A stretch of 64,000 nt of DNA, taken from NCBI GenBank assembly GCA_013177795.1, contig JABLXY010000004.1, forward strand, positions 358,001 to 422,000, read 5' to 3'. The translations under genes were made by a program, and so were the position numbers. This DNA is from Syntrophaceae bacterium. Lineage in GTDB: Bacteria > Desulfobacterota > Syntrophia > Syntrophales > UBA2192. Positions 1 through 8,419 of this stretch are shown one piece after another. The notes beneath the pieces are model-generated. The model ran no database searches and had not been told where the DNA came from. It was given only the letters and a program-made list of their open reading frames with translations. Positions within the stretch are counted from its first letter, which is position 1, and every line of letters begins with the position of its first letter.

Positions 1-394
1 CCGCGACACGGAACAGCGTCGCCTTCACGGGGTTGAGACCGGACTTGGCCTGGATGACCCCTTCCTGGACGAGGTTGTGGCAGATGAGCAGGAAATTGGC
101 CAGCAGGGTCATCTCGGCGACGCTGAAGGGCAGCACCGCCATGGCCGCGATTCCGCCGTAGATACCCGTGAGCCCGCCGATGAGGATGGGCAGGGCCGCC
201 ATGGCCGGAAGGCCCATGAACCCCAGGAGGGGCGCGAGGAGAAAGTCGAGTGCGCCGAGCCACCCGGTCCAGGCGAGCACGGCCGTCAGGAAGGAAATGG
301 GGATGATGATCTTCATCATCCACAGGAATCCGCCCCACCCCCGTTTCAATCCGCCGCTGAAGCCTTCCTTGAGTTTGGCCCGGGTTTCGGTCAC
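1..394 (-). CDS. Nucleoside-recognition (Gate) domain membrane protein, 3' part outside window
   Basis: Integral membrane protein of the Gate/nucleoside-recognition type (as in SpmA and the FeoB core), partial at its C-terminus. The reading frame from a GTG at 394 runs uninterrupted to the window edge (131 codons). It shows an amphipathic start, then hydrophobic segments (residues about 17-37, 42-60 and 62-85) with Gly/Pro-rich turns such as GGLTGIYGG, and the conserved NFLLICHNLVQEG stretch, typical of Gate domains. Its start overlaps the stop of the upstream thioredoxin gene (GTGA, 4 nt), so the two are probably translationally coupled. The transported substrate cannot be told from sequence. 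Confidence 0.75.
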   Translation of the reverse strand, partial: MTETRAKLKEGFSGGLKRGWGGFLWMMKIIIPISFLTAVLAWTGWLGALDFLLAPLLGFMGLPAMAALPILIGGLTGIYGGIAAMAVLPFSVAEMTLLANFLLICHNLVQEGVIQAKSGLNPVKATLFRVA

Positions 395-849
395 GACAGC
401 TTGATGATTCCTTTCAGGCTCCGCTCGATCTCGTCGCCCGACAGGACGCCGACCATCCGCTTCACCAGCTTCCCCTCGCGAAACAGGAGCAGGGAGGGCA
501 CGCCCTGGATGCCGTACTGCTGGGCCACCCGGGGATTGACCGCGACGTCGGTGCGGGCGATGACCGCACTGCCCTCGTACTTGACGGCGATCTCGTCGAT
601 CACGGGCGAGAGCATCCGGCAGTAAGGGCACGACGGCGAGTAGAAATAGACCAGGGCGGGCGCCCCGGAGGCCAGGACGTCGCGGGCGAACGTCCCGTCC
701 CCGGTCTCCACGGGCCTCACGGCGAAGGCCTCGACGGCCAGCGGCGCACGGCACTTCCCGCAGCGGGGCCGGTCGTCGATGCGCGAGCGGGGGACGCGGT
801 TCTTGGTCCCGCAGCGGAGGCACTCGATGATGACGGCTTCCTGATCCAT
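391..849 (-). CDS. Thioredoxin-family protein with N-terminal zinc ribbon and CPYC active site
   Basis: Cytoplasmic thioredoxin-fold oxidoreductase of 152 aa, organised like TrxC. An N-terminal zinc ribbon carries two Cys pairs (C10/C13 and C30/C33), followed by a thioredoxin domain with the active site SPSCPYC (C74/C77) and the cis-proline motif GVPSLLLF. The CPYC dipeptide is the glutaredoxin-type sequence; TrxC proteins normally have CGPC, so its redox potential or partners may differ. The ATG at 849 gives the usual N-terminus; an upstream in-frame ATG at 873 would add eight residues. It overlaps the downstream Gate-domain gene by 4 nt. Confidence 0.85.
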   Translation of the reverse strand: MDQEAVIIECLRCGTKNRVPRSRIDDRPRCGKCRAPLAVEAFAVRPVETGDGTFARDVLASGAPALVYFYSPSCPYCRMLSPVIDEIAVKYEGSAVIARTDVAVNPRVAQQYGIQGVPSLLLFREGKLVKRMVGVLSGDEIERSLKGIIKLS

Positions 850-919
850 TGCTTTCCTGAACTTCATCGGCATGCCGGGCCCACATTCCTTACGGCACAG
901 ACATCTCGACGGAGATGTG

Positions 920-1402
920 TCATCTGGCCACGTTGACCGGCACGGGCTTGAGCAGCTTCACGAGGTCAGCGGGCCTCATTTCCACGAGGAGACCCTTGCG
1001 GCCCGCGTTGATGTAGATCACGGGCAGGGAGAGGATCGTCTCCTCGACGTAGACGGGCAGGGCCTTCTTCGTGCCGAAGGGCGACGTCCCGCCCACCATG
1101 TAGCCCGTGTGGCGGTGCGCCGCCGCAGGGTCGCAGGGCTGCACCGCCTTGACGCCCAGGATGCGGGCGAGCTCCTTGGTGGAGACCTCCCGGTCGCCGT
1201 GCATGAGCACGATGAAGGGTGCTTTCTTCTCGTCCTCCATGACGAGCGTCTTGACGGTGAGGTGCTCGTCGACGCCGAGCTCCCTCGCGGCGACCTCCGT
1301 TCCCCCCCGTTCCTCGTACTTGTAGGGGCGCGGGATGAAGTCGATCCCGTTGTCCTTCAAGACCCGGATGGCCGGCGTTGCCGGTACGTGATCCTTGCTC
1401 AT
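920..1402 (-). CDS. ybaK: Aminoacyl-tRNA deacylase, YbaK/EbsC (Cys-tRNA(Pro)) type
   Basis: Trans-editing enzyme expected to hydrolyse mischarged Cys-tRNA(Pro). The 160 aa match the single-domain YbaK/ProX fold in length. Visible family features are the conserved Lys in the TVKTLVM strand, the EVSTKELARILG helix, the G-Y-M-V-G-G-T-S-P-F-G turn, and the closing IYINAGRKG and PADLVKLL segments. It is a stand-alone minus-strand gene; the ATG at 1402 is the only plausible start. Confidence 0.9.
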   Translation of the reverse strand: MSKDHVPATPAIRVLKDNGIDFIPRPYKYEERGGTEVAARELGVDEHLTVKTLVMEDEKKAPFIVLMHGDREVSTKELARILGVKAVQPCDPAAAHRHTGYMVGGTSPFGTKKALPVYVEETILSLPVIYINAGRKGLLVEMRPADLVKLLKPVPVNVAR

Positions 1403-1477
1403 GGGCCTGCCCCGCGTGCGGTACGCTAGGGGTTCCTTAACACGATCGGGGGTCCTTTTGCCATCATCAATCCGCCC

Positions 1478-2563
1478 TCAGAGCAGCCGGTCCGTCGGCA
1501 GCGCATCCAGGATCTTTCTTTCGAGCCTCGAGACGGCGAGACGGGTGAGCCCCCGCGGACCGGCCCAGCGCAGCGGGGTGCCGCCCCCGGCAGACGGAAC
1601 CGGCCCCCGGATCGAGACGGACATGACGTGCACCGTCACGGTGAAATGGGAATACCCGTGCTCGACGGAAAACAAGGCCTTCCCCGGGCTGCCCCTCAGG
1701 CTCAGCTCCTCCCGGAGCAGCCTGCGCAACCCCGCGGCCGGTGTCTCCCCTTCCCTCAGCACGCCGCCCGGGAATCGCCAGAGGCCGCCGAGCAGCCCCC
1801 GGGACGGCCGCCTTGCGAGTAGAAGTTCCCCCCGGTCATTGGCGATGAGCGCGACGGCCGCCTCCCGCCGCGGAACGGCCGCCGGCTTCCGCTTTGCGGG
1901 GATCGCATGCTGGGAGCCTTTTCTCCGCGCCTTGCAGATTGCCCCCAGGGGGCAGGCCGGGCAGTCGGGGCTTCGGGGCGTGCAGACGGCCGAGCCGAGG
2001 TCCATGAGGGCCTGGTTGTAATGGCCGGGTTCGTCTGCGGGGACCAGCCGTGCCGCGATTTCCCCGATCCTCTTTCTGGTCGTGCCGCGGTCCACGGGGT
2101 CTTCGACCGCGAAGAGACGGGCGATGACGCGGAGCACGTTGCCGTCGACGGCCGCAACGCGCCTTCCGAAGGCGATGCTCAGGATTGCCCCGGCCGTGTA
2201 ATCGCCCACGCCGGGGAGATGTCGGAGCTCGTCCGGGTCGGCGGGGATCTTCCCGCCGTGCTGCCTCGCCACGACACGGGCCGCCTCGTGGAGGTGCCGG
2301 GCGCGGGAGTAGTACCCGAGCCCTTCCCATGCCTTGAGAACGGCCTCTTGGCGGGCCCCGGCGAGGGCACGGACGTCGGGGAACGTCTTCAGAAACCTTT
2401 CGTAGTAGGGCAGGACGGTTTCGACGCGGGTCTGCTGCAGCATGATCTCGGCTACCCAGATGCGGTAGGGGTCCGTCGTCCTGCGCCAGGGCAGGCCGCG
2501 CTTGTTTCTCCCGTACCAGCCGAGCAGCAGCCGCGGGATGTCCGCTTCGGCGTGTTTCCCCAT
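1478..2563 (-). CDS. mutY: A/G-specific adenine glycosylase MutY
   Basis: Removes adenine mispaired with 8-oxoguanine. The 361-aa protein has the order of full-length MutY: an HhH-GPD domain with catalytic Glu in AEIMLQQTRV, the helix-hairpin-helix LPGVGDYTAGAIL carrying the catalytic Asp, a [4Fe-4S] loop (C-x6-C-x2-C-x5-C), and a C-terminal NUDIX-like 8-oxoG recognition domain (WRFPGGVLREGETP). Starts at 2578 and 2629 are also open, but the latter lies in a low-complexity repeat. ATG 2563 puts 11 residues before the conserved LLLGWY, as in homologues. Together with YbaK and the photolyases it adds to the quality-control functions in the window. Confidence 0.93.
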   Translation of the reverse strand: MGKHAEADIPRLLLGWYGRNKRGLPWRRTTDPYRIWVAEIMLQQTRVETVLPYYERFLKTFPDVRALAGARQEAVLKAWEGLGYYSRARHLHEAARVVARQHGGKIPADPDELRHLPGVGDYTAGAILSIAFGRRVAAVDGNVLRVIARLFAVEDPVDRGTTRKRIGEIAARLVPADEPGHYNQALMDLGSAVCTPRSPDCPACPLGAICKARRKGSQHAIPAKRKPAAVPRREAAVALIANDRGELLLARRPSRGLLGGLWRFPGGVLREGETPAAGLRRLLREELSLRGSPGKALFSVEHGYSHFTVTVHVMSVSIRGPVPSAGGGTPLRWAGPRGLTRLAVSRLERKILDALPTDRLL

Positions 2564-2597
2564 GCCCGCACGGCGCATGGGACGCCCACATTGTGGG

Positions 2598-2632
2598 CCC
2601 TCTGCCTTTCGCCTTACGCCTTTTGCCATAAT
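2598..2632. repeat. Short GCCTTTCGCC-type intergenic repeat
   Basis: Reiterated GCCTTTYGCC/GCCTTACGCC units at the junction between mutY and the DUF523 gene. Similar units lie near other gene junctions at about 34950-34978, 37145-37171 and 38213-38253. Function unknown. Confidence 0.45.
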
Positions 2633-2634
2633 TT

Positions 2635-3582
2635 CTAGACGTGGTTGCGGAGCATCAGCTCCGCCGGGTGGGGGTTCAGATAGGTCTGCTCCTTCAGGTA
2701 GGGCTGGTTGTACTTCCGGACGTAGTGGGCAAGCAGGGTGACGGGGACGATCAGGGGGATGAGCCCCTTGCGGTACGAGCGGATGACCTCGAGGAGCTCC
2801 TGCTTCTCGTCGGCGCTGAGGACCTTCTTGAAGTAGCCCATGATGTGAGTGAGTACGTTTTCGTGCTTGGCTGCCGTGGGCTTGAGCGCCATGGCCTCCA
2901 TGAGCAGCTTCTCGTAGCGCTCCAGGAGATCCTTCGTCGGCATTTCCCTGGCGTGCGCGACGAGGTTTCCCATCTCCTTGAGATGCCTGGGGCTGTGGGC
3001 CATGAGCAGCAGCTTGTTCTTCGTGTGAAACTCCACGAGGCGGCCCACTTGCCGGCCGCCCTCCATGAGGTCGCAGTACCGCTTGCAGGTGAAGATGCGC
3101 TCGATGAAGTTCTCCCGCAGGACGGGGTCGTGCAGGCGTCCCTCCTCCTCGACGGGGGTGAGCGGGAAATGCTCCATGAAGATCCGGGCGAAGACGCCCA
3201 CGCCGATCTTCCGGGGCACCCCCTTGTCGTCATAAACCTTGACGCGCTCCATGCCGCTCGAGGGCGAGTCGCTCTTGAAGATGAAGCCGCAGAGGTCTTC
3301 CTTCTCCAGCTCCCTGACGCGCTTGCGGGCCCAGGCCTCCATCCGTTCCGTGTGGTCGGCGCCGGTCCTGTGAATGACGAGCCGAGGCCTCTGCGGGTCG
3401 CCGACGAGGCGGAAGGTGTCCCGCGGGATGCCGAAGCCGCACTCCACCTCGGGGCACACGGGCACGTATTCGACGTACTTCCCGAGGGTGTGCACCAGGA
3501 AGCGGTCCATGGCGTGTCCGCCGTTCCAGCGGACGTTCTCCCCGAGCAGTCAGGTGCTGATTCCGAGGCGGATCTTTTCCAT
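2635..3582 (-). CDS. DUF523 (TudS-like) and DUF1722 fusion protein, predicted selenoprotein (UGA at Sec11)
   Basis: Predicted 315-aa protein with an N-terminal DUF523 domain (thiouracil-desulfurase TudS family, which holds a [4Fe-4S] cluster on three cysteines) and a C-terminal DUF1722/YbgA domain. Read from ATG 3582, the frame gives MEKIRLGIST, then UGA (3552-3550), then LLGENVRWNGGH. DUF523 proteins have the invariant SSCLLGE motif here, so the UGA replaces the first conserved Cys and the frame continues unbroken to 2635. The second ligand candidates are in VPVCPEVECG (C43/C48). The third family motif SPSCG reads SPSSG here, so one usual cysteine is Ser. A hairpin 21 nt after the UGA fits a bacterial SECIS. 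Selenocysteine insertion is inferred. Without it only the fragment from 3510 would be called. Confidence 0.8.
3516..3534 (-). promoter_or_regulatory. Candidate bacterial SECIS hairpin of the DUF523 gene
   Basis: A perfect 6-bp stem (GTCCGC/GCGGAC) closes a 7-nt loop TGGAACG with G at loop position 2. The loop begins 21 nt after the UGA. bSECIS elements bound by SelB typically have a loop 16-37 nt downstream with a G in its first two bases. Seen by eye; not energy-scored. Confidence 0.6.
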
Positions 3583-3693
3583 GGTCGACATCCTACCACA
3601 TCCTCTGTCCGGGGCAACCCAAAACTTCGGGGTTTTCGGAAGAGGGGACGTCCCGCTTGCCTGACGCCGGGATTGCGTGCTAGAGAAAGACCC

Positions 3694-4098
3694 ATGGGAC
3701 AACTGTCCCTGAGGGCAGCGCTCGTGGACAGGATCCGACGGATTCCCATCGGGGAGAAGGCATGGACGGATGCCCGGGGCTGGGTCCTGGACCCGCTTCT
3801 TCTGGCCGGGCTCGAGGGCGCGCCGCTGGGGAATCTGCACGTGGCGTCGATGAGGCCCGGGGCGGTGCGGGGAAACCACGCCCACGGCGCGGCGGAGGAG
3901 TGGCTTCTCTTCTGCGGCGGCCCGGCATCCCTTATCGCGGGGCCGGAGGAGATTTGCATCGGCGGCGGGGAGCCGGAGCTTTTCGCGATACCCGCGGGAC
4001 TTCCCCACGCCATCGTCAATCGGTCCGACAAGGAGATCTTTCTGGTCGTTTTCTACGCGGAGAAGGAGCTGCAGACGGCGCCCGCGAAGGTTCTGTGA
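3694..4098 (+). CDS. Cupin-domain protein
   Basis: Small (134 aa) single-domain cupin. Metal-site residues are suggested by GNHAHGAAEEW (HxH plus Glu) in motif 1 and AIPAGLPHAIVN (Pro-Gly and His) in motif 2. The glycine-rich stretch between them forms the inter-motif turn. The domain resembles cupins of sugar isomerases and of small regulatory metal-binding proteins; no substrate can be assigned. ATG 3694 follows a weak AGAGAAAG ribosome site and is the first Met of the conserved part; a much longer open frame upstream is antisense to the DUF523 gene. It is followed 48 nt later by a PNPOx-family gene on the same strand. Confidence 0.75.
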   Translation: MGQLSLRAALVDRIRRIPIGEKAWTDARGWVLDPLLLAGLEGAPLGNLHVASMRPGAVRGNHAHGAAEEWLLFCGGPASLIAGPEEICIGGGEPELFAIPAGLPHAIVNRSDKEIFLVVFYAEKELQTAPAKVL

Positions 4099-4146
4099 AG
4101 GGGCCCGCGTCCGGCGGGCCGATCAGACGCAGACAGGAGGAAGCCC

Positions 4147-4584
4147 ATGCTCAAGGAGATGAAGAAGCTCGTGAAGGACAAGGACGTCTGCGTGCTGGCC
4201 ACCGTCACCGACAACGTGCCCCACTGCTCGCTGATGTCCTACGTGGCGGACCGCGACTGCCGGGAGATCTACATGATGACGCAGAGGGGGACGAAAAAAT
4301 ACCGGAATCTCTCGGCCAACCGGACGGTGAGCCTCCTCATCGACACCCGCGAGGAGGACTGCGGGGCGGACCGATCGAAGATCAAGGCCCTCACGGTGAC
4401 CGGCGTCTTCTCGACCATCGGCGACAAGGCCAAGAAGAAGCTCGTGCGCCAGAGGCTGCTGAGAAGACACCCCCAGCTCAAGCCCTTTGCGGAAGACCCC
4501 GACGCGGAGGTCTTCGCCGTGAAGGTGAAGAGCTTCCAGCTGCTCGACGGGGTGAAGGACGCCTACTACGAAGAGCTGACGTAG
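4147..4584 (+). CDS. Pyridoxamine 5'-phosphate oxidase-family (FMN-binding split barrel) protein
   Basis: A 145-aa flavin-binding split-barrel protein. The N-terminal strand VCVLATVTDNVPHCSLMSY, then REIYMMTQRGTKKYRNL and VSLLIDTR form the standard PNPOx core around the FMN phosphate. The pattern is that of small uncharacterised anaerobe proteins, not of true PdxH (the PdxH C-terminal signature is absent). A good ribosome site (ACAGGAGG) precedes ATG 4147. A second PNPOx protein is at 8416-8868. Confidence 0.8.
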   Translation: MLKEMKKLVKDKDVCVLATVTDNVPHCSLMSYVADRDCREIYMMTQRGTKKYRNLSANRTVSLLIDTREEDCGADRSKIKALTVTGVFSTIGDKAKKKLVRQRLLRRHPQLKPFAEDPDAEVFAVKVKSFQLLDGVKDAYYEELT

Positions 4585-4602
4585 AGGTCCGGGGGCCGGG
4601 TT

Positions 4603-5331
4603 TCAGCCCCCGAGCTTCCGGAGGGTCTCCTCGTATTGAGCCCGGAGGTGCGGGGGCCGAGGTGTCGACAGGGCTTCCCGGAGCACCCCCTCGGCCTGCG
4701 ACGGGTCGAGGGCCGCCAGGGTCTTGACGGCGAGCACTTCCTTGAGCGTCCTGGGCGGGTAGGCCCGGGTGACCGTCTTTTTCACCGGGTCGAAAAACTG
4801 GATGTACCCCTGGCGCACCGTCTTGCCGTAGACGTTGATGCTCACGGCAATGCCCTCGGTGGGGTTGTCCATGGCGTGAAGCCCCTTGTCGAGGGGCAGG
4901 ACAAAGGTCGTCTCGCCGGGGCTGAAGACGCCGCTCGCCGTCTCCCGGAGCTCGCAGTACCCCTCCCGCTTCCCGTCGTCCACCCGCTCGTATTTTTTCT
5001 CCCCCAGCCTTGTGAGAAGTGTCCCAATGACCCCCCAGGAGCCGTGATCGTGGATTGTATCGGCAAGACCCGCGTCCCAGATGTACGCCAGCACGACGAA
5101 GGAGCGGTCGGGGGCGCGGTGCAGCGTGAGTTCATTGGGCCAGATGCCGGGTTTCTGGCGTTCCATGGCGGCCGGATCGAGCACCAGCGCCTTCAAGGTG
5201 TCGAAAAACCACCGCGGGTCTGAAGTCAGCTCCGAGACCATCTCCCTGCCGTTTTCGATCTTCCGCATCACGGGGCTGTCGCCGGCAAGCATTTTCCCCA
5301 TCTTCCCGCAGAAGGCCTCGAACCGGTTCAT
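4603..5331 (-). CDS. Cysteine dioxygenase-like (type I thiol dioxygenase) cupin
   Basis: A 242-aa cupin of the cysteine/3-mercaptopropionate dioxygenase superfamily. The metal-binding motif is visible as TIHDHGSWGVIGTL (HxH), with the third His in LDKGLHAMDNP. The flanking VLAYIWDAG and VSINVYGK strands are conserved in the family. It starts at ATG 5331, four nt after the stop of the upstream Fe-S protein gene, so the two form an operon. Whether it oxidises a thiol with O2 in a probably anaerobic host, or has another role, is unresolved. Confidence 0.7.
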   Translation of the reverse strand: MNRFEAFCGKMGKMLAGDSPVMRKIENGREMVSELTSDPRWFFDTLKALVLDPAAMERQKPGIWPNELTLHRAPDRSFVVLAYIWDAGLADTIHDHGSWGVIGTLLTRLGEKKYERVDDGKREGYCELRETASGVFSPGETTFVLPLDKGLHAMDNPTEGIAVSINVYGKTVRQGYIQFFDPVKKTVTRAYPPRTLKEVLAVKTLAALDPSQAEGVLREALSTPRPPHLRAQYEETLRKLGG

Positions 5332-5335
5332 GCGC

Positions 5336-6196
5336 CTACTCCCTCTCCTTTCCTTTGTCCCGGGGTTTGCGGGCGACCCCGTACTTGCGGACATGGGTCC
5401 ACGGTCGGTACTCGGGGGCGTCGGGGTTTGTCGCAATCGTTTCCCGTTCCCTCTGGTATTTCTTCCGGATCCCCTTGCTCTTATACAGCGCGCGGTCCTT
5501 CCCCACGGGGCAGACCTTCGTGCAGATGCCGCAGGGGTAGCAGCGCATCCTGACGAGTTCCTCGTGCATCTCGAGACAGGCCGTCTTGTCGAACTCCCCG
5601 ATGATTCTGTCCTCCCGCGGCGTGAGGGCGTTCTTGGGACAGCACTCGGCGCAAAGCCCGCAGCGGATGCACAGCTCCTTGGGCTGCAGGGGGTCGGGGG
5701 GCAGCGCCGCCTCGGTGAAGACCGAGACGAAGCGGACCCGGGGACCGAAGTCGGGGGTGAGGACGCACTGGTTGACCCCGATCGTTCCGAGGCCCGCGTA
5801 CGTTGCCGCCGGGACGTGGCCGAAGGCGGCCAGGTTGTTCTCCCTCAGGGCCCGCATGGAGGTGTAGGTGTCTCGGGTAAAGGGCATCGAGGCGTGACCC
5901 TGGCGGTTGAGGTGTCTCGTGAGTCCCACGGCCAGGTCGTCGAGCTGCCGGTTCGTCGTGTCGTAGAGCTCCTTGTGGAGGGCCGACGGTGTCGTCTCGA
6001 CGACGGGAAGCGGCATGGACATGCCGATGACGATGACGGTGCGGGCCGTCGGGAACAGGGCCTTCGGACGGAAATCGGGCGGCACGATGCCGTCCTCGTC
6101 CCAGCGCTCCACGGGGGCGAAGCCCACCAGATCGGCGCCACGTTCCCTGCAGAAGCGGGTGATGTCGTCCTTGAGTTCCTGGCCGGGGGGGATCAA
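5336..6196 (-). CDS. QueG-related 4Fe-4S double-cluster protein
   Basis: A 286-aa protein related to the N-terminal part of epoxyqueuosine reductase and reductive-dehalogenase-like proteins. After a flavin/corrinoid-type core (ADLVGFAPVERW, TVIVIGMSMP, GLGTIGVNQCVLTP) come two [4Fe-4S] motifs, CIRCGLCAECCP and CYPCGICTKVCP. It lacks the HEAT-repeat C-terminus of true QueG, so a queuosine role is not supported by length. The start is TTG 6196, preceded by a GAGGAG ribosome site; no in-frame ATG would keep the core. Adjacent to the thiol-dioxygenase-like gene downstream. Confidence 0.75.
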   Translation of the reverse strand: MIPPGQELKDDITRFCRERGADLVGFAPVERWDEDGIVPPDFRPKALFPTARTVIVIGMSMPLPVVETTPSALHKELYDTTNRQLDDLAVGLTRHLNRQGHASMPFTRDTYTSMRALRENNLAAFGHVPAATYAGLGTIGVNQCVLTPDFGPRVRFVSVFTEAALPPDPLQPKELCIRCGLCAECCPKNALTPREDRIIGEFDKTACLEMHEELVRMRCYPCGICTKVCPVGKDRALYKSKGIRKKYQRERETIATNPDAPEYRPWTHVRKYGVARKPRDKGKERE

Positions 6197-6235
6197 TCAG
6201 CGGCTCCTCTCGTTTCCTTATAGTCCATTTTTCGC

Positions 6236-8419
6236 TCAAAGGGAAGGCGAAGCCTCGATCGTGACGATGCCGAGCCAGCCGTCGACGCTGACCCGGTCGC
6301 CCGTCCGGATCAGCTCGGCGGCCCCCGGGACTCCAGTCACGCAGGGGATCCCGTACTCACGGGCGATGATGGCGCCGTGGATGAGCATCCCGCCCCGGCG
6401 CTCCACGATGCCCGCCGCGAGAGGGACGGCGAAGGTCATGTTGGGGTCGATCGCGTCGCAGACGAGGATCTCCCCCGCCCGGATCTCGAGCAGGTCTTCT
6501 GGGCCTGCGATCACCCGTGCCGGGCCTCGCGCAACCCCCGGTCCCGCCGGCTGTCCGCGGAGCTGCCGCGCGCGGAGACCTGGAGCGGGCCCCTTGCCCT
6601 CCGGTTGCCGGACACCTTCCTGCGGGCGCCAGTCCGGGTCGCGAAGCGCCCGGGCGGTATCCTCGGCGGAGAGGGCCGAAGCGGCAGCCCCCCGCTGCCG
6701 GGCCAGCCGCCGCTTTCCCTCGTCGACGGCGGCGAGCAGCGCCCCCTCGATTTTCCCGAGATGGATGTTGTCGTTGTCCCGCAGGCGGTAGCTTGCCCTG
6801 CCGAGGTCGAGGATCTCCGCGGCCCGCTGCCGCGCATCGCCCTCGAAACTCTTGAGAAAGGCCTCCCTGCGCCCCTCGATCGCGCCGGCGTCGAATCGCT
6901 CCCGCGCCGGCGGGGCCTCGGCCATGCGGAGCAGAAGCCCGAGGAGGGCATCCTGCCCGGAAAAGCAGCGGTCCGTCCCGCAGCCCAGGTTGCCGAAGGT
7001 GCGGCTGAATGTTTCGAAATCCGCGTCGAAGGCCGGGTCGACGCCCGCGAGCGAGCCCCGCCTCAACGACACGGCCAGAAGCGGGTTGTTTCGGATCCGG
7101 CCCGCCATCCTTGCCAGGAGGCGGTTGCGCTCCAGGCTGATCATCTCGGTGCCGCCGAGCAGGTCCATGAACTCGTAAGGGTCCGCGGGCCGGAGGGCGT
7201 CGTTGTAGACCTGCCCGAAGAGCCGGATCCCGTGGGCCAGAGGGATGAACCGAGCGTAGTAGATGTCGTGCCATTTGTCGAGAAGGGATTGCCGCCTCCC
7301 GATCTCGGCCGCGAGGTCTTGATCGGACAGGGCCGCGGGGTCGGTCCCGGCGAGCGCATCGGCATCGCTCACCATCGCGGGGATCCATTTTGCCTCCACC
7401 TCCTGCCGGAGCGCCTTGAGGTTTTCGAAGCTGCGCCGCAGCGTCAGGTACCAGGCCCTCTTGTCGCCGTCGGAGCCGCCTGCCGTCACGGGGCGCGCCT
7501 GCAGGATGTAAAGCGAGCCGCTCCGGATCGTCCACTCCATGTCCTGGGGCGACCCGAAGAATTGCTCGGCGTCCATGACCGTCCGGAAAACGCGGAGCAC
7601 TTCCTCCGCTTCAAGCGGCGGTGTCCCGGCAATCGCGGCAGGGAGGGGACGGGCGTCAACCCCGGAATCGGCTGCAAAGAGGGCCTTCTCCCTCGTCGCG
7701 GGCCTGTGAGAAAGGATCCGCCCCCTCCCGCGGTCGATGACCCAGCGGTCAGGCTCGACGGTGCCGTCGACGAGACCCTGGTTGAGCCCGTGGACGGCCT
7801 CGATGACCGAACGCGAAGGGTCCTCGGGGCTCACGCTGAACGCAACGCCGGAGCGGTCGCCCGCCACGATCTCCTGGACGACGACCGCCATGGTGCTCGT
7901 GGCGACGTCGAGCCCGAGCTCTTTCCGGTACAGCAGCGCCGCGTCGGACCACAGCGAGGCCCAGACGAGGCGGATGCGGTCAAGGATGGATTCCGTGCCC
8001 CGGACGTTCACGAAGGACTCGTGGAGCCCTGCGAAAGAGGCCTTTGCCGAATCCTCGCCGGGGGCGGAGGAGCGCACCACGACGGCGGCGCCGCGGAACC
8101 GCGCCTCGATCGCTCGGGCCAGTTCGTCCCGGAGCCCCCATGGCAGGGGGGTCCGCAGGAAGAGGTTGCGGATGCGCAGCGCCGCGTCCCACATCTCCTC
8201 CCAGCGCATCTCGTCGGCGATCTTGCGGTTGATCTCGAGGGCGACGGCCTCGCCGATCCCCGTATGCCGCAGATAATGCCTGTAGGCGTCGACCGTGACG
8301 AGCAGGGCATCGGGGACGGGGAACCCATGACCGGCCATCCGGGCCAGGGCATGACCCTTGCCGCCCACGCGCTCGCGGTCCCGGGGCTCGACCCGGTCGA
8401 GGGGCAGGATGAAGCTCAT
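6236..8419 (-). CDS. Phosphoenolpyruvate synthase/pyruvate phosphate dikinase-like protein
   Basis: A 727-aa protein with an N-terminal ATP-grasp domain of the PPDK type (GGKGHALARM, VVVRSSAPGEDSAKASFAG, and GVAFSVSPEDPS), a long variable helical middle, and a C-terminal phosphohistidine swivelling domain with the His motif GMLIHGAIIAREYGIPCV. It lacks the C-terminal TIM-barrel PEP/pyruvate domain of full PpsA. This is like rifampicin phosphotransferase and stand-alone PEP-utilising proteins, so the phosphoryl acceptor is unknown. ATG 8419 overlaps the stop of the upstream PNPOx gene (ATGA). Confidence 0.8.
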   Translation of the reverse strand: MSFILPLDRVEPRDRERVGGKGHALARMAGHGFPVPDALLVTVDAYRHYLRHTGIGEAVALEINRKIADEMRWEEMWDAALRIRNLFLRTPLPWGLRDELARAIEARFRGAAVVVRSSAPGEDSAKASFAGLHESFVNVRGTESILDRIRLVWASLWSDAALLYRKELGLDVATSTMAVVVQEIVAGDRSGVAFSVSPEDPSRSVIEAVHGLNQGLVDGTVEPDRWVIDRGRGRILSHRPATREKALFAADSGVDARPLPAAIAGTPPLEAEEVLRVFRTVMDAEQFFGSPQDMEWTIRSGSLYILQARPVTAGGSDGDKRAWYLTLRRSFENLKALRQEVEAKWIPAMVSDADALAGTDPAALSDQDLAAEIGRRQSLLDKWHDIYYARFIPLAHGIRLFGQVYNDALRPADPYEFMDLLGGTEMISLERNRLLARMAGRIRNNPLLAVSLRRGSLAGVDPAFDADFETFSRTFGNLGCGTDRCFSGQDALLGLLLRMAEAPPARERFDAGAIEGRREAFLKSFEGDARQRAAEILDLGRASYRLRDNDNIHLGKIEGALLAAVDEGKRRLARQRGAAASALSAEDTARALRDPDWRPQEGVRQPEGKGPAPGLRARQLRGQPAGPGVARGPARVIAGPEDLLEIRAGEILVCDAIDPNMTFAVPLAAGIVERRGGMLIHGAIIAREYGIPCVTGVPGAAELIRTGDRVSVDGWLGIVTIEASPSL

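Noticed and set aside
2635-3582. DUF523 gene as a pseudogene from a nonsense mutation
   Set aside because: The only interruption is UGA, at the family's conserved Cys, with a SECIS-like hairpin, and three other genes in the window show the same pattern.
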